Below are positions 43,052-52,583 of a stretch of 64,000 nt of DNA, piece after piece. The notes beneath the pieces are model-generated. The model saw only the letters and a list, made by a program, of their open reading frames with translations, had not been told where the DNA came from and ran no database searches. Position 1 is the first letter of the stretch, and each line of letters starts with the position of its first letter. The position numbers and the translations under genes were made by a program. Source of the stretch: Pseudosulfitobacter koreensis. GTDB taxonomy: Bacteria > Pseudomonadota > Alphaproteobacteria > Rhodobacterales > Rhodobacteraceae. The stretch is from NCBI RefSeq assembly GCF_024733015.1, contig NZ_JANKJG010000007.1, positions 124,001-188,000 on the forward strand, in the 5' to 3' direction.

Positions 43052-43801
43052 ATGGCAGGCCACTCAAAATGGGCGAACATCCAGCACCGCAAGGGGCGTC
43101 AGGACAAGTTGCGCGCCAAGGTGTTTTCGAAGATGTCCAAGGAAATCACCGTGGCCGCCAAGATGGGCGACCCCGATCCCGACAAGAACCCGCGTCTGCG
43201 ACTGGCGATCAAGGAGGCCAAGTCGGTTTCCGTGCCCAAGGACGTGATCGACCGCGCGATCAAGAAATCGCAGGGCGGCGACAGCGAGGATTACGAAGAA
43301 ATCCGCTATGAGGGCTATGGCCCCAACGGCGTCGCGGTGATCGTCGAGGCGATGACCGACAACCGCAACCGGACCGCTTCGGTGGTACGCTCGACTTTCA
43401 CCAAGAACGGCGGCAACCTGGGCGAAACCGGCAGCGTCGGCTTCATGTTCGACCGCAAGGGCGAGATCGTCTACCCGGCCGCCATCGGCGACGCCGACAC
43501 CGTGATGATGGCCGCGATCGAGGCGGGCGCGGAAGACGTGGAAAGCACCGAGGACGGTCACGTGATCTGGTGCGCCGATACGGACCTGAACGAGGTGTCG
43601 ACCGCGCTCGAGGCCGAGCTGGGCGAAAGCGACGCGACCCGGCTGGTGTGGAAACCCACCGTCACCACCGAGATGGACCTGGAAAGCATGCAAAAGCTGA
43701 TGAAGCTGATCGACGCGCTGGAAGACGATGACGACGTGCAGCGCGTCACCGCCAACTTCGAAGCGTCGGACGCGGTGATGGATCAGCTCGGCGACGAGTA
43801 A
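43052..43801 (+). CDS. yebC: YebC/PmpR family transcription/translation factor
   Basis: 249 residues, full length: [84 protein letters not shown]1-type protein; members act as DNA-binding regulators or, as reported more recently, in relieving ribosome stalling. GGAGG lies 7 bases before ATG 43052. A strong terminator follows at 43827-43854. No ruvC neighbour is present. Confidence 0.96.
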   Translation: MAGHSKWANIQHRKGRQDKLRAKVFSKMSKEITVAAKMGDPDPDKNPRLRLAIKEAKSVSVPKDVIDRAIKKSQGGDSEDYEEIRYEGYGPNGVAVIVEAMTDNRNRTASVVRSTFTKNGGNLGETGSVGFMFDRKGEIVYPAAIGDADTVMMAAIEAGAEDVESTEDGHVIWCADTDLNEVSTALEAELGESDATRLVWKPTVTTEMDLESMQKLMKLIDALEDDDDVQRVTANFEASDAVMDQLGDE

Positions 43802-44085
43802 CCCATACCACCGGCAACATCCGTGCGCCGCTCCGTCGTCGGAGCGGCGTTTTTGTTGCAGAACAGACCGCGCGCAATGCTGCCCCACCCATGGGACACG
43901 GCGGCCTGCGGACGTTGGCGGCGTAGACGGCGCATCACCGACCGCAGGGCGGACAGCCGGTCATTGGCGGTTTCGCCCCCGGCGCGGGCCTGCACGGCAA
44001 GGATCTTTTCCTGAGTTTCCAAAGCGCTTTCGATCATCGCGAAATCGGTTTCTGTCAGTTCAAGGCTCAGGGTAATAGCGGACAT
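43783..44085 (-). CDS. Hypothetical helical protein
   Basis: 100 residues starting [20 protein letters not shown], then [18 protein letters not shown] and an Arg-rich [21 protein letters not shown] lies about 7-14 bases upstream of ATG 44085. The C-terminal third runs antisense through the yebC terminator and overlaps the yebC 3' end by 19 bases, so the true protein may be shorter or the call wrong. I do not recognise the family. Upstream sits a 14-base direct repeat flanking a perfect hairpin (44104-44145), suggesting regulated expression. Confidence 0.5.
   Translation of the reverse strand: MSAITLSLELTETDFAMIESALETQEKILAVQARAGGETANDRLSALRSVMRRLRRQRPQAAVSHGWGSIARGLFCNKNAAPTTERRTDVAGGMGYSSPS
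43827..43854 (+). terminator. Rho-independent terminator after yebC
   Basis: Perfect stem GCCGCTCCG-TCGT-CGGAGCGGC (43827-43848), then G and TTTTT. 25 bases past the yebC stop. Confidence 0.93.
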
Positions 44086-44103
44086 CGTTAAATTCCTTCG
44101 GTT

Positions 44104-44145
44104 ATCAAGTCTTGTGCCAAAAGGCACAGCAATCAAGTCTTGTGC
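44104..44145. repeat. 14-bp direct repeat flanking a hairpin
   Basis: ATCAAGTCTTGTGC occurs exactly at 44104-44117 and again at 44132-44145 (28-base period). The hairpin TGTGCC-AAAA-GGCACA (44113-44128) overlaps the first copy. It lies 19 bases upstream of the hypothetical minus-strand gene starting at 44085; an operator or attenuator is possible. Confidence 0.6.
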
Positions 44146-44296
44146 ATATGGTGTAAGTTTCGCGCCACGCCAAGCGCTGATCGCAGAAATATGACGGATT
44201 TATCAAAGCGTTCACGCACCGGTGATGGCCTGTTGCGATTTGCGCAGGGCTGCGCGCTGCACTAGACAGGTGCGACGCAGGATCGGATTTTCGCAC

Positions 44297-44893
44297 ATGA
44301 CATCGTTTCTACCGGGGTTCTATCTGGGCTTCTCGCTGATCCTGGCCATCGGCTCGCAGAACGCCTTCGTGCTGCGGCAGGGGTTGATGCGCGCCCATGT
44401 GTTCTGGGTCTGCCTGACCTGTGCGCTTTCCGATGCGGTGCTGATCAGCGCGGGCGTCGCGGGTTTCGGCGCATTGGCCGAGGCTGTGCCCTGGCTCGAG
44501 ACGGTGATGCGCTGGTTCGGGGCCGCGTTCCTGATCTGGTACGGCGCGCTGAACGCGCGCAGCGCGTGGCGGGGCGGTCAGGCGCTCGATGCCGCCGATG
44601 CGCGGGGCGGCTCGTTGCGGTCGACGCTGCTTGTGGTGCTGGCGCTGACCTGGCTGAACCCGCATGTCTACCTCGACACGCTGATGCTGCTGGGCGCCGT
44701 GTCAGCGCAATATCCCGACAAGCTCGCGTTCGGGGCAGGGGCGGTCACCGCCAGCTTCGTGTTCTTCTTCGGCCTGGGCTACGGCGCGCAGCGGCTGCGT
44801 CCGCTCTTTGCCAATCCGCGCAGCTGGCAGGTGCTGGATGCAGCGATCGCGCTGACCATGTGGGCGATCGCGGTCAAGCTGATCCTGATGTAG
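44297..44893 (+). CDS. LysE/ArgO family amino-acid exporter
   Basis: 198 residues with the ArgO/LysE start LPGFYLGFSLILAIGSQNAFVLRQGL, then CALSDAVLISAGVAGFG and LALTWLNPHVYLDTLMLLGAV, and about six membrane helices. Exports basic amino acids (arginine or lysine) by proton-motive force. Start 44297 matches the family. No lysG/argP-type regulator is adjacent. The next gene, a DMT permease, follows after about 85 bases. Confidence 0.93.
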   Translation: MTSFLPGFYLGFSLILAIGSQNAFVLRQGLMRAHVFWVCLTCALSDAVLISAGVAGFGALAEAVPWLETVMRWFGAAFLIWYGALNARSAWRGGQALDAADARGGSLRSTLLVVLALTWLNPHVYLDTLMLLGAVSAQYPDKLAFGAGAVTASFVFFFGLGYGAQRLRPLFANPRSWQVLDAAIALTMWAIAVKLILM

Positions 44894-44980
44894 CGCGCCC
44901 ACGGAACCGCACGTCACGGGCCCGACCGGTCCCAAGGCCCCTTGCACCTCCCCCAACGCTTCCGCATTGATATATCTATG

Positions 44981-45883
44981 ATGGATGGACACGAACCGCG
45001 CCCGATGACGGGCATTCTGTGGATGCTGGTCACGGGGCTTTGCTTCGTGGCCGTGACCGCGCTGGTGAAATCAATGGGGCCGTCGATGCCCCCCGCGCAG
45101 TCGGCTTTCCTGCGCTATGTGCTGGGGATGGTGTTCCTTATCCCGATGCTGGGCGACGTGCGCCGCGCCAACCTGACCCCGCGCCAATGGCGGCTCTTTA
45201 CCTTTCGCGGGCTGTTCCATGCGGGCGGCGTGGCGCTTTGGTTCTATTCGATGACGCGCATTCCCATCGCCGAGGTGACGGCGATCAACTACCTCGCGCC
45301 GGTCTTCGTGTCGGTGGGCGCTGCGATCTTTCTGGGCGAACGTCTTGCCGCGCGGCGCATCTTTGCGGTGGTGATCGCCCTTGTCGGGGCCGCCGTGATC
45401 CTGCGCCCCGGCTTTCGCGAGGTCGCGAATGGCCACATCGCCATGCTGCTGGCGGCGATCGTGTTCTCTGGCTCCTACCTTCTGGCCAAGATCATGACGG
45501 ACGAGGTCAAGCCGACGGTGGTCGTGTTCATGCTGACCATCTTCGTCTCCATCGGGCTGGCCCCGCTGGCGGCGCTTGACTGGGTGACGCCCACATGGGG
45601 GCAGATCGGCGTGCTGGCCTGCGTCGCGGTCTTTGCGCAGGCGGGGCATTACACCATGACGCTGGCCTTTGCCGCAGCGCCGGTGACGGTGACGCAGCCG
45701 ATCACCTTCCTGCAACTGGTCTGGGCCACACTGCTGGGCCTCCTGGTGTTCAACGAGCCGGTGGATATCTGGGTGGTGCTGGGCGGCGTGCTGATCCTGG
45801 CCTCGGTCACCTTCATCACCTTCCGCGAGGCGCAGCTGAAACGCCGCCCGATCACCCCGCCGATTAACGCCACCAAGATGTGA
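44981..45883 (+). CDS. DMT superfamily (EamA) permease
   Basis: 300 residues with two EamA repeats of five helices each: FRGLFHAGGVALWFYSMTRIPIAEVTAINYLAPVF, LAARRIFAVVIALVGAAVILRPG, then AGHYTMTLAFAAAPVTVTQPITFLQLVWATLLGLLVFNE. Drug/metabolite transporter family; the cargo is unknown. ATG 44978 (adjacent) or 44981 could be the start; neither has a convincing ribosome site. Probably a separate unit from the downstream betI operon. Confidence 0.92.
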   Translation: MDGHEPRPMTGILWMLVTGLCFVAVTALVKSMGPSMPPAQSAFLRYVLGMVFLIPMLGDVRRANLTPRQWRLFTFRGLFHAGGVALWFYSMTRIPIAEVTAINYLAPVFVSVGAAIFLGERLAARRIFAVVIALVGAAVILRPGFREVANGHIAMLLAAIVFSGSYLLAKIMTDEVKPTVVVFMLTIFVSIGLAPLAALDWVTPTWGQIGVLACVAVFAQAGHYTMTLAFAAAPVTVTQPITFLQLVWATLLGLLVFNEPVDIWVVLGGVLILASVTFITFREAQLKRRPITPPINATKM

Positions 45884-45918
45884 CCGGTTTTGCAGCTGTC
45901 TTTATTGCCCCGCCTTTA

Positions 45919-45938
45919 TTGATTGACTAGTCAGTAAA
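45919..45938. promoter_or_regulatory. Probable BetI operator
   Basis: Imperfect 20-base palindrome with a perfect core TGACTAGTCA (45924-45933), flanked by TTGAT on the left and GTAAA on the right. It lies 41 bases upstream of the betI GTG start, where BetI autoregulation is expected. Confidence 0.6.
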
Positions 45939-45979
45939 AATCCCTGATCCTTTGCGTCCAAGCAAGGAAGGGATAGCCC

Positions 45980-46552
45980 GTGCCCAAATTGGGAATGGAA
46001 CCGATACGAAGGTCTGCCCTCGTGCAGGCCACCATCGCCGAGATCGGGGCCGCAGGGTCGCTCGACGTCACCGTGGGCCAGATCGCCCGCCGCGCAGGCA
46101 TGTCCAGCGCGCTGGCGCATCACTACTTCGGCGGCAAGGACCAGATATTCCTGGCCGCCATGCGTCATATCCTGACCGAATACGCCAGCGAAGTCCGCAC
46201 CGCGCTGGCTGAAACCACCTGCCATGCCGACCGCGCCGCCGCCATCGTGCGCGGCAGCTTCGCGCAGTCGTGCTTTGCCCCCGCCACGATCAGTGCCTGG
46301 ATGACGTTCTATGGCCGCGCCGCCTCCAACCCCGAGACCCTGCGCCTGCTGCACCTCTATCAGCGGCGACTGCGGTCGAACCTGACCCACGCCCTGCGCG
46401 GTGTCAGCGCCGATCCGGTGGCCGACGCCGAAACCATGGCCGCGCTGATCGACGGTCTCTACCTGCGCGCGGCCCTGTCGGGCACCGACGATGCCGACGC
46501 CTGTGCCGCCGCACTGCGCACCCTCAACACCCTGATCCAGAGGCAACCATGA
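45980..46552 (+). CDS. betI: Choline-responsive TetR-family repressor BetI
   Basis: 190 residues beginning at GTG 45980 with AAGGAAGG upstream. The N-terminal TetR HTH (VTVGQIARRAGMSSALAHHYFGGKDQIFLAAMRHIL) and the ligand domain (CFAPATISAWMTFYGRAASNPETLRLLHLYQRRLRSNLTHALR) are typical of BetI. It represses the bet genes until choline binds. Its stop overlaps the betC ATG (ATGA, 46549-46552). First gene of the betI-betC-transporter-betB-betA operon. Confidence 0.96.
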   Translation: MPKLGMEPIRRSALVQATIAEIGAAGSLDVTVGQIARRAGMSSALAHHYFGGKDQIFLAAMRHILTEYASEVRTALAETTCHADRAAAIVRGSFAQSCFAPATISAWMTFYGRAASNPETLRLLHLYQRRLRSNLTHALRGVSADPVADAETMAALIDGLYLRAALSGTDDADACAAALRTLNTLIQRQP

Positions 46553-48072
46553 CCGACACACCAGCCAAGCAACCCAACATCCTGATCTTCATGGTCGACC
46601 AGTTGAACGGCACGCTGTTCCCCGACGGTCCCGCCGACTGGCTGCACGCGCCCAACATCAAGAAACTCGCCGCCCGCAGCACGCGCTTTCAGAACGCCTA
46701 TACCGCATCGCCGCTCTGCGCGCCGGGACGTGCCGCGTTCATGTCGGGCCAGTTGCCCAGTGCCACGGGTGTCTACGACAACGCCGCCGAATTCCCATCG
46801 TCGATCCCCACCTATGCCCACCACCTGCGCCGCGCGGGCTATCACACCTGCCTGTCGGGCAAGATGCACTTTGTCGGCCCCGACCAGTTGCACGGCTTCG
46901 AAGAGCGTCTGACCACCGACGTCTACCCGCCCGACTTCGGCTGGACGCCCGACTACCGCAAACCCGGCGAGCGGATCGAATGGTGGTATCACAACATGGG
47001 CTCGGTCACCGGATCGGGCGTGGCCGAGATCACCAACCAGATGGAATATGACGACGAGGTCGCCTATCACGCCACCCGCAAGGTCTATGACCTGGGCCGC
47101 CGCCACGACGCGCGCCCCTGGTGCCTGACCGTCAGCTTTACCCACCCGCACGACCCTTACGTCGCGCGCAAGAAATACTGGGACCTCTACGAAGACTGCG
47201 ACCACCTGATGCCCGAGGTCGCGCCGATCCCCTACGACGAACAGGACGCCCATTCCAAACGCATCTTCGACGCGAACGACTGGCGCAGCTTTGACATCTC
47301 GGACGACGACGTGCGCCGCTCGCGCCGCGCCTATTTCGCCAACATCAGCTATCTCGACGACAAGATCGGCGAGATCATGGAGGCGCTCGAAGGCACCCGC
47401 CAGGAGGCGATCATCATGTTCGTCTCGGACCACGGCGACATGCTGGGCAACCGCGGCCTGTGGTTCAAGATGTCCTTCTACGAGGGCTCATCGCGCGTGC
47501 CGATGATGATCAGCGCGCCGCAGATGGAACCGGGCCTTGTGACCGAACCCGTCAGCAACATCGACGTTTGCCCGACGCTGTGCGATCTGGCCGGTGTCTC
47601 GATGGCCGAGGTCGCACCCTGGACCACCGGCATCAGCCTGGTGCCGCAGGGGCAGGGGACCACGCGCACCGAGCCCGTGGCGATGGAATACGCGGCCGAA
47701 GCGTCCTATGCGCCGATGGTGTCGCTGCGGTCGGGAAAATGGAAATTCAACCGCTGCGCGCTCGACCCCGACCAGCTTTTCGACCTTGAGGCCGACCCGC
47801 ACGAGCTGACCAATCTGGCGGATGATCCGGCCCACGCCGACACGCTGGCCGATTTCAGCGCCCAGGCCGACGCCCGCTGGGATCTGGACCGCTTCGACGC
47901 CGATGTGCGCATCAGCCAGGCCCGCCGCTGGGTGGTCTACGAGGCGCTGCGCGAGGGCGGATACTACCCGTGGGATTACCAACCGCTGCAAAAAGCGTCT
48001 GAACGCTACATGCGCAATCACATGGACCTGAACGTGGTGGAAGAAAACGCAAGATACCCGCGCGGCGAGTGA
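46549..48072 (+). CDS. betC: Choline-sulfatase
   Basis: 507 residues. Sulfatase motif C-A-P-G-R (Cys57 to Arg61), the Cys being converted to formylglycine; metal ligands in FMVDQLN (Asp17) and FVSDHGDMLG. C-terminal choline-sulfatase region DLDRFDADVRISQARR...REGGYYPWDYQPLQKASERYMRN. It releases choline and sulfate from choline-O-sulfate in the cytoplasm. Overlaps betI by 4 bases; the transporter gene follows after 87 bases. Confidence 0.96.
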   Translation: MTDTPAKQPNILIFMVDQLNGTLFPDGPADWLHAPNIKKLAARSTRFQNAYTASPLCAPGRAAFMSGQLPSATGVYDNAAEFPSSIPTYAHHLRRAGYHTCLSGKMHFVGPDQLHGFEERLTTDVYPPDFGWTPDYRKPGERIEWWYHNMGSVTGSGVAEITNQMEYDDEVAYHATRKVYDLGRRHDARPWCLTVSFTHPHDPYVARKKYWDLYEDCDHLMPEVAPIPYDEQDAHSKRIFDANDWRSFDISDDDVRRSRRAYFANISYLDDKIGEIMEALEGTRQEAIIMFVSDHGDMLGNRGLWFKMSFYEGSSRVPMMISAPQMEPGLVTEPVSNIDVCPTLCDLAGVSMAEVAPWTTGISLVPQGQGTTRTEPVAMEYAAEASYAPMVSLRSGKWKFNRCALDPDQLFDLEADPHELTNLADDPAHADTLADFSAQADARWDLDRFDADVRISQARRWVVYEALREGGYYPWDYQPLQKASERYMRNHMDLNVVEENARYPRGE

Positions 48073-48159
48073 CATTGCACTGCGGTGGCGTGAAACGTCG
48101 GAAGAGACTAAGCTGACGGCACGCAAAACAAGGCCCGAGAGGCCAATATGGAGGGACAT

Positions 48160-49341
48160 ATGTTAACAAGTATCATTTCATTCGGGGTGCTGCTGGCGTT
48201 CGCGCTGGTAATCTTCTGCACCATCAAATGGTGGAACCTGCGGCTGGTCGGGCCGGACCCGGTGCCGCTTTATATCTTCATCGCGATCCTGTTCACGTCC
48301 GGTCTGGACGTGGGCCTGATCATGTTTCCCATCGCCTTCGACTTTCCGCTCTATGCGGATGTGGCGACCAATCCGGCCTACGATTTCACCAACCCGCTGG
48401 CGATCGAGTTCGGCTTCTGGGGCTTTCTGATCTGGGCCTTCTACTTCCTGACCGCCTTTTACTTCTGCGCGATCGAGCCGCGGGTAAAGTTCTTTGACCA
48501 CGGCATCGTCAAGCTCATCAACAACCTCGTCATCATCACCACCTGTGCGTTCACCGGTGCGCTGTTCCTGATCTACATGCCCTATTACATCCCGCAGATG
48601 GGCGACGGCGAAACGGTGATCCCCGCCTTCTACGTGATCTGTTTCCTGGTGATCCTGGCCGCGTCCTACTCCTCGACCGACATCAAGTATGTCAAGTTCC
48701 TGTCGGTCGGATCGACGGTGGTGTTCTTTGCGCTGATCATCGGCATGTTCATCAACGCAGGCATGTCGGGCGGCGCATTCGTCGACAACATCAGCCTCGT
48801 GGGCGGCTACTTCGGCAACATCCACCAGTTCGTGATCCCGCTGACAGAATACCACGAATTCTACCTGTTCTGGTGGTTTGCGTGGTCGATCATGATCGGC
48901 CAGTTCACCTCGCGCTTTGTCGGCGGGCTCAAGACGTGGCAGCTGCTGGCATCCCTGCTGGTGTTCCCGTCGATCCCGCTTGCGGTGTGGTTCTCGGTGG
49001 CCTTCTACTACCATCAGAACGCCATCGACATGACCGGGCTGGTCAACTGGTCGATGACCGTCGTGGGGATCCTGTTCGTGATCAACTCGTTTGACTCGCT
49101 GATCCGGCTCTACACCGACAACCTGAACCTGACCTCGGACCGCTACGGCAAGGTGCAATACGTGCTGGGCAACGCCGCCCTGCTGTTCGTGCTGACCCTG
49201 CTGTTCCAAAGCCAGTGGTTGCAGATCCAGTGGGTCGGCACCGTCGTGATCGGGCTCTATATCGCCTGCCTGATCTACGTGATCGGCAAACGCGACGCGA
49301 TTTCCGACATGACCAAGACACGGCCGCTTCCGGCCGAATAA
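48160..49341 (+). CDS. Short BCCT-like choline/betaine transporter
   Basis: 393 residues, highly hydrophobic. It carries the aromatic BCCT signature in altered form: FYLFWWFAWSIMIGQFTSRFVGG, plus LTSGLDVGLIMFPIAF-like and NSFDSLIRLYTDNLNL segments. Canonical BCCT carriers have 500-700 residues and 12 helices; this one is shorter at both ends. Its place between betC and betB argues for choline or choline-sulfate uptake. Start 48160 is preferred over ATG 48148 because GGAGGG lies between them. Exact substrate is inference. Confidence 0.78.
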   Translation: MLTSIISFGVLLAFALVIFCTIKWWNLRLVGPDPVPLYIFIAILFTSGLDVGLIMFPIAFDFPLYADVATNPAYDFTNPLAIEFGFWGFLIWAFYFLTAFYFCAIEPRVKFFDHGIVKLINNLVIITTCAFTGALFLIYMPYYIPQMGDGETVIPAFYVICFLVILAASYSSTDIKYVKFLSVGSTVVFFALIIGMFINAGMSGGAFVDNISLVGGYFGNIHQFVIPLTEYHEFYLFWWFAWSIMIGQFTSRFVGGLKTWQLLASLLVFPSIPLAVWFSVAFYYHQNAIDMTGLVNWSMTVVGILFVINSFDSLIRLYTDNLNLTSDRYGKVQYVLGNAALLFVLTLLFQSQWLQIQWVGTVVIGLYIACLIYVIGKRDAISDMTKTRPLPAE

Positions 49342-49413
49342 CCAAACCCCTCCGGCGGTCCGGTCTGCATCCCGCAGGCCGGACCGCCCCCCAGACATCC
49401 AAGAGGCCCCCGA

Positions 49414-50868
49414 ATGCAAACCCAACCCGCCGCCAGCCACTTCATCAACGGTCAATACGTCGAAGACACCGGCGGAGACGCCTTTGACGTGATCTATCCC
49501 GCCACCGGCGAAGTCATTGCCAGAATGCATTCGGCGACCCCCGACATCATCAATCAGGCGCTCGACGCCGCCCGCGCAGCCCAGCCCGCTTGGGCCGCCA
49601 TGTCCGGCACCGAACGGGGCCGCATCCTGCGCCGCGCCGCCGACATGATCCGCGACCGCAACCACGACCTGAGCATTCTTGAAACCTACGACACCGGCAA
49701 ACCCTATCAGGAAACCTCCGTCGCCGACGCCACCAGCGGTGCCGACGCGCTGGAGTATTTCGGCGGTCTCGCGGGCAGCCTGACAGGCGAGCATATCGCA
49801 CTGGGCGACGGCAACTGGGTCTACACGATCCGCGAAGCTTTGGGCGTCTGCGTCGGCATCGGCGCATGGAACTACCCGACGCAAATCGCCTGCTGGAAGG
49901 GCGCACCGGCGCTGGCCTGCGGCAATGCGATGGTGTTCAAACCCTCCGAAACCACGCCGCTCTCGGCGCTGAAAGTCGCCGAAATCCTGCACGAGGCGGG
50001 TCTGCCCGCCGGTCTCTACAACGTGGTGCAGGGCCTGGGCGACGTCGGTGCAGCACTGGTCGTCGATCCGCGCGTCGACAAGGTGTCGCTGACAGGCTCG
50101 GTGCCCACGGGCCGCAAGGTCTATGCCGCCGCCGCCGCCAGCATGAAACACGTCACGATGGAACTGGGCGGCAAATCCCCCCTCGTCATCTTCGACGATG
50201 CCAACCTTGAAAACGCCGTCAGCGGCGCGATCATGGCGAATTTCTATTCCACCGGTCAGGTCTGCTCGAACGGCACCCGCGTCTTCGTCCAGAAGGGGAT
50301 CAAGGACGCCTTTCTCAAACGCCTGTCCGAGCGGCTGGACAACGCGGTGATCGGCGATCCGATGGACCCCGACACCAGCTTTGGCCCGATGGTCAGCAAA
50401 CGCCAGATCGACATCGTCGAGGGCTACATCGCCAAGGGCAAGGCCGAAGGCGCGCGTCTGGCCTATGGCGGCAGCCGCATCGACAAGCCCGGCTTCTGGC
50501 TGCAACCCACCGTCTTTGCCGACGTCACCGACGACATGGCCATCGCCCGCGAGGAAATCTTTGGCCCCGTGATGGCCGTGCTCGATTTCGACGACGAGGC
50601 CGAAGTGCTGGCCCGCGCCAACGACACCGAATTCGGCCTTGCCGCAGGTGTGTTCACCAACGACCTCGCCCGCGCCCACCGCGTCGCCGCAGGCTTCGAG
50701 GCGGGCACCTGCTATATCAACACCTACAACGACGCCCCCGTCGAGGCACCCTTCGGCGGGGTCAAGGCCTCCGGCGTGGGTCGCGAAAACTCCAAGGCCG
50801 CGATCGAGCATTACTCCCAGGTCAAATCCGTCTTCGTCCGTATGGACGACATGGAGGCGCCATTCTGA
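49414..50868 (+). CDS. betB: Betaine aldehyde dehydrogenase
   Basis: 484 residues, ALDH fold: cofactor region [40 protein letters not shown], catalytic Glu250 in MELGGKSP and nucleophile Cys284 in [13 protein letters not shown]. It oxidises betaine aldehyde to glycine betaine with NAD(P)+. The stop overlaps the betA start (TGATG at 50866-50870). The tail [21 protein letters not shown] is characteristic of BetB. Confidence 0.97.
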   Translation: MQTQPAASHFINGQYVEDTGGDAFDVIYPATGEVIARMHSATPDIINQALDAARAAQPAWAAMSGTERGRILRRAADMIRDRNHDLSILETYDTGKPYQETSVADATSGADALEYFGGLAGSLTGEHIALGDGNWVYTIREALGVCVGIGAWNYPTQIACWKGAPALACGNAMVFKPSETTPLSALKVAEILHEAGLPAGLYNVVQGLGDVGAALVVDPRVDKVSLTGSVPTGRKVYAAAAASMKHVTMELGGKSPLVIFDDANLENAVSGAIMANFYSTGQVCSNGTRVFVQKGIKDAFLKRLSERLDNAVIGDPMDPDTSFGPMVSKRQIDIVEGYIAKGKAEGARLAYGGSRIDKPGFWLQPTVFADVTDDMAIAREEIFGPVMAVLDFDDEAEVLARANDTEFGLAAGVFTNDLARAHRVAAGFEAGTCYINTYNDAPVEAPFGGVKASGVGRENSKAAIEHYSQVKSVFVRMDDMEAPF

Positions 50869-52514
50869 TGAACGCCGATTACATTATCGTGGGCGCGGGC
50901 AGCGCCGGCTGCGCCGTGGCCTACCGTCTGGCCGAAGCAGGCAAATCCGTGCTGGTCATCGAACACGGCGGCACCGATGCGGGCCCCTTCATCCAGATGC
51001 CCGCCGCACTCAGCTATCCGATGAACATGCCGATGTACGACTGGGGCTTTCGCTCGCAACCCGAACCGCACCTGAACGGCCGCCGTCTGGCCACACCGCG
51101 CGGCAAGGTCATCGGCGGCTCGTCCAGCATCAACGGCATGGTCTACGTGCGCGGTCATGCGATGGACTACGACCATTGGCGCGACAGCGGTGCCGAGGGC
51201 TGGGGCTATGCCGACGTGCTGCCCTATTTCAAGCGCATGGAAAACTGGCACGCCAACGGCCACGGCGGCGATCCTGATTGGCGCGGCTCTGACGGCCCCC
51301 TGCACGTCGCGCGCGGCCCCCGCAAGAACCCGCTGTTCCAGGCCTTTGTCGAGGCCGGGCGCGAGGCGGGCTATCAGGTCACCGACGACTACAACGGCCA
51401 CAAGCAGGAAGGCTTCGGCCCGATGGAGCAGACCGTCTGGCGGGGCCGCCGCTGGTCCGCCGCCAACGCCTATCTGCGCCCGGCGCTCAAGCACGAAAAC
51501 TGCAACCTGATGCGCGGTCTGGTGGAAAAGGTGGTGATGGAAGACGGGCGCGCCAAGGGCGTGCAGCTGGCCGGTGGCCGCGTGATCCACGCCAACCGCG
51601 AGGTGATCATCGCCGCCTCGACCATCAACTCGCCCAAGATCCTGATGCATTCGGGCATCGGCCCCGCCGCGCATCTGGCCGAACATGGCATCGACGTGGT
51701 GGCTGATCGCGCGGGCGTCGGCCAGAACCTGCAGGACCACCTTGAACTCTACCTGCAGATGGCCTCGCTGAAGAAAATCACGCTCTACCGCTATTGGAAC
51801 CTGTTTTCCAAATCGCGGATCGGCGCGCAGTGGTTCCTGTCGAAAACCGGTCTCGGCACCTCGAACCAGTTCGAGAGCGCGGCCTTCATCCGCAGCAAGG
51901 CAGGGGTGCAATACCCTGATATCCAGTACCATTTCCTGCCGATGGCCGTGCGCTACGATGGCAAGGCCGCAGCCGAAGGCCACGGGTTTCAGGCCCACGT
52001 CGGCCCGATGCGCTCGGCCTCGCGCGGCGCGGTTACCCTGGCGTCGGGCAATCCGGCAGATGCGCCCAACATCTTGTTCAACTATATGTCCGACCCGCAG
52101 GATTGGGAAGATTTCCGCACCTGCATCCGCCTGACCCGCGAGGTCTTCGCCCAGGACGCGTTCAAACCCTACGTCAAACACGAAATCCAGCCGGGCAAGG
52201 ACGTGCAGACCGACGACGAGCTGGATGATTTCATCCGCGACGAAGTCGAAAGCGCCTATCACCCCTGCGGCACCTGCAAGATGGGCAGCGCCGACGATCC
52301 GATGGCGGTCGTGGACCCCCAGGGCCGCGTGATCGGTGTCGATGGCCTGCGCGTGGTCGACAGCAGCGTTTTCCCGCGGATCACCAACGGCAACCTGAAC
52401 GGCCCGTCGATCATGACCGGCGAAAAGATGGCCGATCATATCCTTGGGCGCAGCCTGCCTGCGGTGAACGACACGCCGTGGGTCCACCCCGACTGGGAAA
52501 CGCAGCAGCGTTAA
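50868..52514 (+). CDS. betA: Choline dehydrogenase (GMC oxidoreductase)
   Basis: 548 residues. FAD-binding start [24 protein letters not shown] signature 1 around [24 protein letters not shown] signature 2 around [14 protein letters not shown], and the catalytic C-terminus [10 protein letters not shown]...[28 protein letters not shown]. It oxidises choline to betaine aldehyde at the membrane. Last gene of the bet operon. The end of the gene, including its TAA, is part of a 13-base sequence repeated 15 bases later (52503 and 52518). Confidence 0.97.
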   Translation: MNADYIIVGAGSAGCAVAYRLAEAGKSVLVIEHGGTDAGPFIQMPAALSYPMNMPMYDWGFRSQPEPHLNGRRLATPRGKVIGGSSSINGMVYVRGHAMDYDHWRDSGAEGWGYADVLPYFKRMENWHANGHGGDPDWRGSDGPLHVARGPRKNPLFQAFVEAGREAGYQVTDDYNGHKQEGFGPMEQTVWRGRRWSAANAYLRPALKHENCNLMRGLVEKVVMEDGRAKGVQLAGGRVIHANREVIIAASTINSPKILMHSGIGPAAHLAEHGIDVVADRAGVGQNLQDHLELYLQMASLKKITLYRYWNLFSKSRIGAQWFLSKTGLGTSNQFESAAFIRSKAGVQYPDIQYHFLPMAVRYDGKAAAEGHGFQAHVGPMRSASRGAVTLASGNPADAPNILFNYMSDPQDWEDFRTCIRLTREVFAQDAFKPYVKHEIQPGKDVQTDDELDDFIRDEVESAYHPCGTCKMGSADDPMAVVDPQGRVIGVDGLRVVDSSVFPRITNGNLNGPSIMTGEKMADHILGRSLPAVNDTPWVHPDWETQQR

Positions 52515-52583
52515 CCCCAGCAGCGTTAACTCTTGCGTGCGAATTTGGTTGTAGTCGGGGCGCTGCCCTGACTAATTAACCAA

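Noticed and set aside
48178-50811. A minus-strand open frame of about 877 codons opposite the BCCT-like and betB genes
   Set aside because: Exact shadow of two well-supported genes, with His/Gly/Val/Asp-rich composition and no motif.
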